A DNA stretch of 64,000 bases, from NCBI RefSeq assembly GCF_023721835.1, contig NZ_JAMKFE010000003.1:429756-493755 (forward strand), read 5' to 3'. This document shows, in pieces, positions 56,609 to 63,911 of this stretch. The stretch's first letter is position 1. Each line of letters opens with the position of its first letter. Made by a program: the position numbers and the translations under genes. This DNA comes from Caldimonas mangrovi. Its GTDB lineage: Bacteria; Pseudomonadota; Gammaproteobacteria; Burkholderiales; Burkholderiaceae_C. Below the pieces are notes generated by a model. The model was not told the DNA's origin. It saw only the letters and a program-made list of their open reading frames with translations, and did not search any database.

Positions 56609-57488
56609 AAGCGGCGGTGCACTCCATACTGCGGGCGTCCAGGTCTATGTGAATGACGCCGCCGCGGCTTGCGCGAATTTGCCTCCACACTCTGAAGCCG
56701 TTCAAGATGGCGTCCTGCCAGTCCTTCATTGTCCGCTCGCTGACTTGAAGGTGAGCCGTCAAACCCTTGACCGTCTTAAGCAGTTCGTAGTCGAGGTGGT
56801 CGACGCCGTCGAGCCACCGATGGTGTCGCGCGTATTCAAAGACAAGTGCAGACACTGCTTCATCGACCACCTGGGCTCGCCCTCCGTCCTCGACCTCATC
56901 CTTGAGCGGGTCGCTTCGACGCTTGCGTCCCATAAGTTTGCGAACCACGGGTGACCAGCCAAGGTAAGCTACGTAGGCGAGATGGAAGACGTCGTGGAAG
57001 CGATACCCGTCGTCGTCGTACGCGTTATCGGTCAGGTCATCCCCGATGGTCACACCATCCATCGAACAGCGAATCTTCGTCTTGCCTCCGCTATGCACCT
57101 CGGCCAGCTCGATGCTGAAGCGCCTTGGAAACCGTTCTTGCTCTATAGCGCCGTCATCGAAGGGCAAAGGTAGCGAATGACTGCCCGACCAGCGGTCCGC
57201 CGTCTTGTCGAGGTTTGCAGAAGCCACCTTGCTCATACTCAGACCAAACTTGGTAGCGATGTTGGCAACGTACCAGAGGATGTCACCAAGCTCCTCCTGC
57301 ACGCGCTCGGGAAAGAGGATGTGAGCATCCCTGTCACGGAGATGCTTCTTGAACTCGGTCAGGAGGCCACCGGCCTCGCCAGCGAGGCCTAGAAACGGCA
57401 CCATGAGCTCGACCTTGTCTTGGCCAGTGCTCCCGGAGGGAACGCGGTCGGTCTCCTGAGCGCGCTGCTGATAGTCGTCAAGGTCCAT
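56577..57488 (-). CDS. MazG-like nucleotide pyrophosphohydrolase with C-terminal extension
   Basis: The N-terminal ~100 of 303 residues have the all-alpha MazG fold: GLAGEAGGLLTE (Glu38) and EELGDILWYVANIA (Glu66, Asp69). In relatives the first motif reads GEAGE; here the second Glu is Gly41. The remaining ~200 residues, with RFHDVFHLAYVAYLGW and VDEAVSALVFEYARHH, are a conserved-looking helical module with possible His metal ligands. The family hydrolyses (d)NTPs to NMP and pyrophosphate. TGGAGTAGG precedes the ATG. Last gene of the six-gene operon, 5 bp after the preceding stop. Confidence 0.85.
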   Translation of the reverse strand: MDLDDYQQRAQETDRVPSGSTGQDKVELMVPFLGLAGEAGGLLTEFKKHLRDRDAHILFPERVQEELGDILWYVANIATKFGLSMSKVASANLDKTADRWSGSHSLPLPFDDGAIEQERFPRRFSIELAEVHSGGKTKIRCSMDGVTIGDDLTDNAYDDDGYRFHDVFHLAYVAYLGWSPVVRKLMGRKRRSDPLKDEVEDGGRAQVVDEAVSALVFEYARHHRWLDGVDHLDYELLKTVKGLTAHLQVSERTMKDWQDAILNGFRVWRQIRASRGGVIHIDLDARSMECTAASTQQLQPEPL

Positions 57489-57493
57489 GGGTC

Positions 57494-58681
57494 CTACTCC
57501 AGTGCTAGGTCGAACTGCTTCAAGGTCCGCTCGCCGCGCTTCGCGCACTCCCGCGAGCCGCGAACCTGCACATCAGCATCAATCTTCTCGTTGATGCCCC
57601 ATTTGGGCGGATACCAGGGACGTGGAACATCTCCGGAGGAAGCGAACTTCTGCTTGATTCGACTGCGACCCGAAATGCCGGCAACTTCGGGATGAGCAAC
57701 TCGCGCGTACTTGTCGACCTCGCAGAACAGGTTTTGACAGTCAATGAGCTGGAGCGGCCGTCCCCAGAGTGAATCGAAATTGAGGCCGAGTCTCTCGAAC
57801 TCGCGTTCCTGATGGTCCGCCATCAAGCGAATCAACTCCGGCTCACTAAGTCCTGCACTGTCCGAGAAGCATTTACGCAGGCCATCTTTCGCGCCAGGCC
57901 CGGGCACCACGAACTCCGTCTCAGGGAAGTCCGTAAGCTCCGTGTAGTTGATGTCGATGATGAACTGATAGGCTAGGAAGTCACCGATGGTGGGATAGCT
58001 CTTCAGCAGCTCAAAACCCGCTTGCATCTTTCGCAGTTTTCCAAGCTTGGTCGCCAAGCCGTCGGACAGCATCTGTTCGAGCAAACGCAGATGGTTCTGG
58101 TGCTTCAGCTCATGCCCGTATGCGGAGCCCCCGGGCGGCATGATGTAGGCAGCGGAGTAAATGCGCTCGCCGGAGTTCTTGGTGCCTGTCAGCACCCGGT
58201 CGTATCTTGTGAAGTCGTAGTCCGCAAGCGTCACAGCGCCGAACGTCCGCTCAAGCATTTCCCAAGTCTCAATCTTGTTGAAAAGCTTAAAGAGGAGCGT
58301 TCGAAAAAGCACCTCCTCCGCGGACTTCGGAAGGTCATCTCGATAGATGACGTTCCGAATGAGGTACTGACTCACGCGGTCGGAGGCCCGGTATGCGTTT
58401 GTGAACTTGTGAACCGAAATGACCGGGTCGTTCGTCCACGGCGCCGGAAGTCCCGCTACACGCTGCATGTAGACACGCTGGCGCTCAGCCGCGAAGCGCC
58501 AGTAGGTGTCGTAGACAGGGGTGACGCGCAGCGGGGCAAGGTGGGAGTGGTCACCTGCGGGCTGCGCGTGAACTACGTTCTCCGAGACCACGGAAGACTG
58601 TCCTGACGTGATGCAGGGTCCGACTCCAGCGGCCTTGCGAGGAAGCGTCCACACTTTGCCTTTTGGCTTGACCGTCTTCAT
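57494..58681 (-). CDS. 5-hmdU DNA kinase helical-domain family protein (putative thymine hypermodification enzyme)
   Basis: This 395-aa protein carries the signature of the HMUDK_hel family, formerly grouped with putative alpha-glutamyl/putrescinyl thymine pyrophosphorylases. Signature motifs are FTNAYRASDRVSQYL at 93-107, LLFKLFNKIETW near 130, YPTIGDFLAYQFIIDINY, FVVPGPGAKDG, and LQLIDCQNLFCEVDKY. Phage relatives act on 5-hydroxymethyl-dU in DNA. There is no P-loop kinase motif, so the 'kinase' name should not be taken literally. The start overlaps the stop of the TS-like gene (ATGA). Substrate here is inferred from the TS-like and MazG-like neighbours. Confidence 0.85.
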   Translation of the reverse strand: MKTVKPKGKVWTLPRKAAGVGPCITSGQSSVVSENVVHAQPAGDHSHLAPLRVTPVYDTYWRFAAERQRVYMQRVAGLPAPWTNDPVISVHKFTNAYRASDRVSQYLIRNVIYRDDLPKSAEEVLFRTLLFKLFNKIETWEMLERTFGAVTLADYDFTRYDRVLTGTKNSGERIYSAAYIMPPGGSAYGHELKHQNHLRLLEQMLSDGLATKLGKLRKMQAGFELLKSYPTIGDFLAYQFIIDINYTELTDFPETEFVVPGPGAKDGLRKCFSDSAGLSEPELIRLMADHQEREFERLGLNFDSLWGRPLQLIDCQNLFCEVDKYARVAHPEVAGISGRSRIKQKFASSGDVPRPWYPPKWGINEKIDADVQVRGSRECAKRGERTLKQFDLALE

Positions 58682-59517
58682 GCTGCTGCCACGGCCTTGC
58701 CTTCGCGCGCCGTACCTGGCCGCGCCGCCTGTTCGGCTGCGTCTTCGGCGGAGACACAAGCGCGTGCAGCGGCAGTCAGCAAGTCGAGCTTGCGGCTCGT
58801 CTTGGGCATGCCATCGAGCTTCTCTACTCCGGCCGTTAGATTGAGCTGAACGAGCGGCATTCCCATCTCATGCGCCATAAAGGCGCCCAATTGCGCCAGA
58901 CCCAGGAAGTTTCCATACGCGCGATAGAGAAGTTGCTGCGTCGCATAGAAGGCGTTCATAGCAAGGCCATTCTTAGTGGGAAGGAAACTCACGTGCTGCA
59001 GGCAAGGAAAGACCACCTGGGCCTGCGCCACGTGGTCGCGTGCCGGGTCAAACACGCTCGCCTGCAGCATCGACCTACGGATTGCAGGGCTCTTCTCGTA
59101 CTGACTCAGAATCCATTCAAGCTGGTTACCACTCTCCGGCCCCGACCCGAACTTCACGAGCCGCTCGAAGTAGAGGCCACGTCCGTTCAGCTTCCGATTG
59201 CTCTTTTGGTATGACGGGAATGCCCAATCGCAGTACATCTGGAACAGGCGCTTGCGGTCGCCCCGGGCCATGAGCCAAAGTCGCTGGGGGAAGATAGTGA
59301 AGGCAGCGTCATCAACACTCACTGCCTCCATCCCAGTAAGCACGGCGTCCAGGGCGGCTCGCACACTTGCGTCTTCCTGCGGTCTCCCATCCTTGTCGAA
59401 GCCCGTAATGCTGACGATGAGCGGCGAGATTTCCTTGCCGGGGTGGTCAAGGATGTGCAGGTACACGCGCGACCAGGCCGCGCTCAGGTTGTCGCTGGTA
59501 ATGAAAAGTGGAGTCAC
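58678..59517 (-). CDS. Thymidylate-synthase-like protein (putative dUMP methylase or hydroxymethylase)
   Basis: This 279-aa protein has a divergent thymidylate synthase fold: TIFPQRLW (residues 74-81), NGRGLYFERL near 111, NQLE, then FPCLQHVSFLP with the catalytic Cys172. NFLGLAQLGAFMAHEMGM follows, where Asn203 fits the pyrimidine-reading Asn of dUMP-specific enzymes. The usual PCH is PCL, and the QRS phosphate loop is altered to TQQL. It may therefore make 5-methyl or 5-hydroxymethyl pyrimidine nucleotides, or have lost activity. Starts with GTG at 59517, overlapping the protease stop. It is not the housekeeping ThyA. Confidence 0.75.
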   Translation of the reverse strand: MTPLFITSDNLSAAWSRVYLHILDHPGKEISPLIVSITGFDKDGRPQEDASVRAALDAVLTGMEAVSVDDAAFTIFPQRLWLMARGDRKRLFQMYCDWAFPSYQKSNRKLNGRGLYFERLVKFGSGPESGNQLEWILSQYEKSPAIRRSMLQASVFDPARDHVAQAQVVFPCLQHVSFLPTKNGLAMNAFYATQQLLYRAYGNFLGLAQLGAFMAHEMGMPLVQLNLTAGVEKLDGMPKTSRKLDLLTAAARACVSAEDAAEQAARPGTAREGKAVAAA

Positions 59518-60410
59518 TCGTCGTCCTCGTCGTCGTTATCTTCAAGATGGCGGTAAGCGGCCATGCCCACGTACCTCTCACGGCACACGCGGATGAACGT
59601 CGCCCAACCGTTGGGCCCGTGCGCTCGCCGAATTCCTGTGGCGACCGCGCAGTAGAGAACCTGAGAGCCGTTCTCTGCAATCGGTTCCATCACGCCCTCA
59701 GCGACCGCGACAGTCTTGGGCAGCAGCAGGTGCGAACCAACCTCGATGTCCAGAGTCTTGGCACTCCATTGCCCGTCAGCAACCACCAGCGGAGCGTCGC
59801 TTGGCTTGCCTAAAAGCTGTGCGCGGATGGTCTTAGGCGAGCTCTTGAGGAGTTCAGTCGCACGAACGGGCAAGAGGTCGTTCATGCCGTACGCCAAGTG
59901 GTTCACCAGCGTGGAGTAACCCACTCCAAAGTTGCAGGCTACGCCGAAAATCTGTACGGGCGTCGCCGTGTTGGCGGCCAAGTGCCTAGAGGCGAAGGCA
60001 TGGCGCACGCCGACCGTGGGCATCAGGGTGAATGCCGCAAACGAGTTGGCTAAGATTTCCTCCGGCCGCTCGCTGTCGTCCTTCGACCGGTCGTCTTCAA
60101 GTTCATCCACCGTCGAGCCGTGCCCGAAGACGTGATGGCCAAGCTCGTGCGCACAGGTAAAGGCGCGGCGCGCCACGGGGCGCTTTGCCGCCACCATGAT
60201 GCGAGGGTCCGCGCCTCGGCGGTACATGCCCTCTATGTTGATGTCGACGAATCGAACCTTGATGCCGAGCTTGTTGCACAGCTCGTAAATGCACAAGGGC
60301 TCGTTTGCGCCCATTCCAAACTGCATGCGCGTTTGGATGGCGGCCATCATGCCTTCGCGCGAGAGCGAGCGGCGATTCGCTGGTGTCAACATAAGAGGAC
60401 GTGCACCCAT
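59514..60410 (-). CDS. ImmA/IrrE-family metallopeptidase
   Basis: This 298-aa protein has zinc motif HELGH (His88, Glu89, His92) and a following helix with EEILANSFAAFTLMP, typical of ImmA/IrrE. The last ~120 residues (from about 185) are beta-rich with LVVADGQWSAKTLDIEVG and may sense a signal. Known members cleave an XRE repressor encoded next to them, as in ICEBs1 and DdrO/IrrE. The XRE gene lies 1 bp upstream, so the inferred role is to relieve repression of this operon. Confidence 0.9.
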   Translation of the reverse strand: MGARPLMLTPANRRSLSREGMMAAIQTRMQFGMGANEPLCIYELCNKLGIKVRFVDINIEGMYRRGADPRIMVAAKRPVARRAFTCAHELGHHVFGHGSTVDELEDDRSKDDSERPEEILANSFAAFTLMPTVGVRHAFASRHLAANTATPVQIFGVACNFGVGYSTLVNHLAYGMNDLLPVRATELLKSSPKTIRAQLLGKPSDAPLVVADGQWSAKTLDIEVGSHLLLPKTVAVAEGVMEPIAENGSQVLYCAVATGIRRAHGPNGWATFIRVCRERYVGMAAYRHLEDNDDEDDE

Positions 60411-60411
60411 A

Positions 60412-60768
60412 TCAATCCCCTGAGGGGTCCGATTGCCTCATCGCCGCCAGGAGGCGAAGAACGCGGTCGAAGTCTTGCGTTTTGAGCTTGCTGAGCTCGC
60501 GTGCGGCCAGCTCGAGTCGCGGGTCGTTAGCTGCAAGCTTCTCGGGGCTTTCTCCCACGAGCCAAGTAACGCTGACGTCGTAGATTTCCGCGAACTTGCC
60601 AAGCTCCTCGGCGCTGACCTTGCGGTTACCCTTTTCGATTTCGGTGACGGTCGGTCGGTGCATGTCGAGCATCTCGGCAACCTTGCCCTGGGAGAGGCCT
60701 GCGAGTTTTCGAGCCTCGCGCAGCCTTGTTGCAAGTGCTTGGCGAGGGTCTTCAGAGCCTGTCGTCAT
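60412..60768 (-). CDS. XRE-family helix-turn-helix repressor
   Basis: This 118-aa protein has a Cro/C1-type HTH at residues 14-68 (LREARKLAGLSQGKVAEMLD; HRPTVTEIEKGNRKVSAEEL) and a short helical tail. Its start overlaps the stop of the first ORF (ATGA). It probably binds the GTAAG/CTTAC half-sites at the operon promoter (61131-61155) and is the likely target of the ImmA-like protease. Confidence 0.92.
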   Translation of the reverse strand: MTTGSEDPRQALATRLREARKLAGLSQGKVAEMLDMHRPTVTEIEKGNRKVSAEELGKFAEIYDVSVTWLVGESPEKLAANDPRLELAARELSKLKTQDFDRVLRLLAAMRQSDPSGD

Positions 60769-61109
60769 GCGGTCTCCTTCGCGAGAGCCGGCGTCGCCGT
60801 GAGCGCCGGCGAGGAAATGGGGGTGAGGGGCTTAGTCTGGATGGCCTTGAGGATGGCGGTCACGGTCTGGTCAATGGTGTTAGGAATCTTGGTTTTTTCC
60901 TGTCGGAACACGTTGATGTCGACCGCCACCGCAACCTTCAGCTTCTCGCCCACCATCCCATAGGCGACGGGCCAGACCTTGCTGTCGAACATCGGCAGCT
61001 CGTTGATGGGAACCGTCGTGCCACCGAGGGGTGGGCAGGTCTGTCCCATCAGGTCTTGAACCTCCATGAGGGTGGCAAGTAGCGCTTCGAGAACGAGAGT
61101 TCGGTCCAC
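60765..61109 (-). CDS. Unrecognised 114-aa protein, first gene of the modification operon
   Basis: The protein is soluble, with an N-terminal helix (LVLEALLATLMEVQDLM), a Gly/Pro-rich middle, a strand-rich part with KLKVAVAVDINVF, and a Thr/Ala/Pro-rich tail. I do not recognise the family. GTG at 61109 is preferred because GGAG (61115-61118) lies 6 bases upstream. An ATG at 61130 directly abuts the operator and has no Shine-Dalgarno. Translational coupling to the repressor gene (ATGA) suggests it belongs to the same system, perhaps as a sensor or accessory factor. Confidence 0.65.
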   Translation of the reverse strand: MDRTLVLEALLATLMEVQDLMGQTCPPLGGTTVPINELPMFDSKVWPVAYGMVGEKLKVAVAVDINVFRQEKTKIPNTIDQTVTAILKAIQTKPLTPISSPALTATPALAKETA

Positions 61110-61130
61110 ATTTGCTCCGGCGACGAGCAT

Positions 61131-61178
61131 CTTACGCTCGGTAAGGAAATCTTACCAAGGCCGCGCCGCCGATGTCAA
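61131..61178 (-). promoter_or_regulatory. Operon promoter with three spaced operator half-sites
   Basis: On the minus strand, -35 TTGACA (61178-61173) and -10 TAAGAT (61154-61149) are 18 bases apart. Half-sites CTTAC (61131-61135), GTAAG (61141-61145) and CTTAC (61151-61155) recur every 10 bp in alternating orientation. One covers the -10 and the others cover the start point. This is the expected layout for autorepression by the XRE protein. Confidence 0.7.
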
Positions 61179-61448
61179 TGGGGTGCTTGCGTTTACGTAC
61201 GACGAAGCCCTCCGTCTTCGGCAGACGGCGCTGTCTGGCACGGGTCTTTTGGTGGACTGCGCGACGCGGGCGTCCACTTCCGTGAGCGGTACACCACCAA
61301 TCGGACTGCTACGTTGGTTCCGAAGCGCTGTTGCAGCGACCGCAGAGCAGACGCGAGCGGAATCCACGAGCGGGCACGCGTCTCGGGAACAAATTCACGT
61401 CGAAAGTTAGTGCGATTTGGCACTTAGTCCTGAATCGACCCGGATTCC

Positions 61449-62324
61449 CTAGACAGTCCTGAGCCGTTGAGAATGACGTCGCTCGAACTCTACCGGCGAA
61501 GTCCCGCCGGCAGTGCCGTGACGACGCTTGGCGTTGTAAAACATTTCGATGTAGTTGAAGACGTCGGACCTCGCTGCGGCGCGCGTCGCGTAGATCTGCC
61601 GACGAATGCGTTCGCGCTTGAGCAACTGGAAGAAGCTCTCGGCCACTGCGTTGTCGTGGCAGTTGCCTCGGCGGCTCATGCTCGATACGAGGTTGTGCTC
61701 GCGCAGGAAGTCCTGCCACTCGTGGCTCGTGAACTGGCAGCCCTGGTCCGAGTGCAGCATGACCGAGGATTGGGGCCGTCGCCGCCACAGCGCCATGAGC
61801 AACGCGTCGAGGACCAATGTCGTGTCGATGCGGCTGCCCATGGACCACCCGACGATCTGCCGCGAGAACAGGTCCACGACTACCGCCAGATACAACCAGC
61901 CCTCGTGCGTGCGGATGTAGGTGATGTCGGTGACCCACGCCTGGTTCGGCTCGTCGACACAGAACTGTCGCTGCAGATGGTTTGGCGCGACCACGGTGGG
62001 CTTGCCGCCGCGCATGCCAGGCCGACGACGGTAGCCCGTCTGCGAGCGCAGTCCTTCGCGCTTGAGCAGTCGCGCCACGCGATGCTTGCCGCAGCGCTCG
62101 CCGAGGTCCCGCATGTCGAGCGTCAGCTTGCGGTACCCATACACGCCGCCACTCTCCAGCCATGCGTGCTTGAGGAGCCCGAGCAGCCTGCGGTCGTCAT
62201 GCTCGCGCGGACTCGCCGGCTCCGCCTTCCACGCGTAGAAGCCGCTCGGGTGAACCTGCATGACTTTGCACATGCGCCGCACGCTGTGCTGCTGCTCGTG
62301 ATCCTTGATGAACGCGTACCTCAC
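61449..62324 (-). CDS. IS3-family transposase OrfB (DDE integrase domain)
   Basis: This 291-aa frame has an N-terminal HTH_21 segment (GGVYGYRKLTLDMRD) and the rve catalytic core. DDE residues are in WVTDITYI, LHSDQGCQFTS and DNAVAESFFQLLKRE. It is probably expressed by -1 frameshifting from OrfA at the AAAAAAG run (62360-62354); it overlaps OrfA by 4 bp. Confidence 0.94.
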   Translation of the reverse strand: MRYAFIKDHEQQHSVRRMCKVMQVHPSGFYAWKAEPASPREHDDRRLLGLLKHAWLESGGVYGYRKLTLDMRDLGERCGKHRVARLLKREGLRSQTGYRRRPGMRGGKPTVVAPNHLQRQFCVDEPNQAWVTDITYIRTHEGWLYLAVVVDLFSRQIVGWSMGSRIDTTLVLDALLMALWRRRPQSSVMLHSDQGCQFTSHEWQDFLREHNLVSSMSRRGNCHDNAVAESFFQLLKRERIRRQIYATRAAARSDVFNYIEMFYNAKRRHGTAGGTSPVEFERRHSQRLRTV

Positions 62325-62602
62325 CCGGACTGCTTGGCAAAGTACGCTGCGGCCTTTTTTAAGATGTCGCGCTCCTCGGTTACCCGCTTGAGTTCGGCCT
62401 TCAATCGTCGCAGCTCTTCAGCCTGCGAGTTGGTCGCCTGCCGCTCGGCCGCCGGCACGCCATAGGCCTTGATCCACTTGTACAGGCTGTGCTGACTGAC
62501 GCCGATTCGCGCCGACACCTCCGCGACCTTGTGCCCACGTTCGGTGATCTGCTTGACCGCCTCGATCTTGAGTTCTTCCGGGTAGTGCTGGTTCGTTTTC
62601 AT
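62321..62602 (-). CDS. IS3-family transposase OrfA
   Basis: This 93-aa protein has a helix-turn-helix (residues 10-50; VSARIGVSQHSLYKWIK) and a C-terminal leucine-zipper-like coiled coil (AEELRRLKAELKRVTEERD). A slippery A6G run near the end allows fusion to OrfB, as in other IS3 elements. An AGGAGG sequence lies upstream. Confidence 0.94.
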   Translation of the reverse strand: MKTNQHYPEELKIEAVKQITERGHKVAEVSARIGVSQHSLYKWIKAYGVPAAERQATNSQAEELRRLKAELKRVTEERDILKKAAAYFAKQSG

Positions 62603-62665
62603 GGCACCTCCTATTGGGCCTCAGTTTGAGGCTCGGAGATGTCTAGCAAACCCGGGGCGATTCAT

Positions 62666-63047
62666 CCATCTACTTGCTGTCGCTGGCAAAGTGATGGGTG
62701 AGAGGGTTGTGACGCCTGCCGCAGCAGGGCCCAGGGGTCCAAGGTAAATGTCACCCGCGAGAGCGGAGAGTTCTCCAGAAATTGAACAGCCGCAGATGGC
62801 TGTCGGCCGCCGGCTGAAAATTCACACCCGCCAAGTGCAGCAGTGGAGTGTTCCAAAGCGTGGTTTCGACGCAGGGGATGCTCATGCTTGCTGCAAATTC
62901 GCTGCCAATACAACGCTCGCTGCCTCCGGTCGGCGGCAAGCTCTCCAGCCCGCCAATCCGCCTCGGCGCAGCTGACTTCCGCCCGCGCTTGCGGGGCAGC
63001 ATCGAAGATGAGTCGATGGACCGTCCCCATGTGGAAGCACGGAGACC
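62666..63047. other. Non-coding stretch upstream of tnsA
   Basis: About 380 bases without a supportable gene. The part 62700-62850 resembles, by impression only, the spacer found behind IS21-type genes and may be a degraded IS remnant. A Shine-Dalgarno (CACGGAG) for tnsA is at the end. I found no good copies of the transposon-end repeats here. Confidence 0.4.
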
Positions 63048-63911
63048 ATGACCCGTCTGCGCTACGTCTTCGACGAGGCTCGGGTTCAACGCTTCATCGC
63101 GGAAGGCCGCGGGCAAGGGCTTGGCGCGGACTTCAGCCCCTGGCTGCAGATTCAGGACGTGCCTTCCAGTGGGCGGTCGCATCGTCCCTACGGCATCAAG
63201 TCCCGGCGCGTTCATCACCTGCTCTCGGACGGTGAGTGGAAGTGCTTTCTGAAGTTCGAAGGCGCCCAGGATGTGGTCGAAATTCAGGAGCAGTTTCCGC
63301 TGGACCGCATGGAGACCTTCCGCATCGCGCGCCGCCTCGGGTTCAAGCACCCCCGGACGCTCGATGGCACGCCGTACGTGATGACGCTGGACTTCCTGGT
63401 CACGACGACTGGGCCTGCGGGCAGTTGGAAAGTTCCATACACCTTCAAATATGACCCCGAGACGCTGACTCCGCGCGAGCAGGAGTTGATGGACATCACC
63501 CGCGAGTTCTGCCGGTCCAACGGCATGGAGCTCCAGGTCCTCGACCAGCGATTCTTTAACGAGCCGTTCAACATCAACTACGACTCGGTCAGGGCGTATC
63601 ACGACATCTCGCAGCTGGCCTTCTATGACCAGACCGACATCGCCGGTATCACGCAGGCCATGTCGAGCGAGATTGCCGGCGGGAGCGGTGACACACTGCT
63701 GCGAGCCTGCCGATGGTTGGCCGGCAGCTTCGATACGACACCCCTGGTTGTCTACCAGGTTGCGATGCACATGGTGTCGCGCGGCGTGCTCCGCGTCGAC
63801 CTCAGCAGCACTGTCGGGCTGGAGCGCTTGCCGCTGAGCGCCTACTCGCTGGGGACACCGCCTGCTCTTCCGGTGAATCGCCCCGTGTTTCGCGGAGGCC
63901 GATTGGTTTAA
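63048..63911 (+). CDS. tnsA: TnsA-like transposase endonuclease subunit, 3' end replaced by an IS
   Basis: This 287-codon frame has TnsA catalytic residues Glu63 (LSDGEWKC), Asp115 (VMTLDFLV) and Lys134 (TFKYD), almost the same numbering as Tn7 TnsA (63, 114, 132). EIQEQFPLD and ARRLGFKHP are also typical. TnsA cuts the 5' strands at transposon ends with TnsB cutting the 3' strands. From 63874 the sequence is the terminal repeat of an IS, so about the last 13 codons are not native. The true C-terminus, which contacts TnsC, may be lost, and read-through to tnsB is blocked. Confidence 0.85.
   Translation: MTRLRYVFDEARVQRFIAEGRGQGLGADFSPWLQIQDVPSSGRSHRPYGIKSRRVHHLLSDGEWKCFLKFEGAQDVVEIQEQFPLDRMETFRIARRLGFKHPRTLDGTPYVMTLDFLVTTTGPAGSWKVPYTFKYDPETLTPREQELMDITREFCRSNGMELQVLDQRFFNEPFNINYDSVRAYHDISQLAFYDQTDIAGITQAMSSEIAGGSGDTLLRACRWLAGSFDTTPLVVYQVAMHMVSRGVLRVDLSSTVGLERLPLSAYSLGTPPALPVNRPVFRGGRLV

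Larger units (their letters stand above)
61431..62665 (-). mobile_element. Complete IS3-family insertion sequence
   Basis: The 1235-bp element has ~25-bp terminal inverted repeats starting TGAATCG(A/C)CCCGG and ending in CTAGACA. It carries two overlapping transposase reading frames on the minus strand. A 3-bp direct repeat TCC flanks it (61428-61430 and 62666-62668). It lies between the cargo operon promoter and tnsA and does not interrupt a recognisable gene. Confidence 0.93.

Noticed and set aside
61131..61178. The CTTAC/GTAAG repeats as a transposon end
   Set aside because: Their 10-bp alternating layout over a promoter fits a repressor operator; they do not match the 18-bp terminal repeat consensus.
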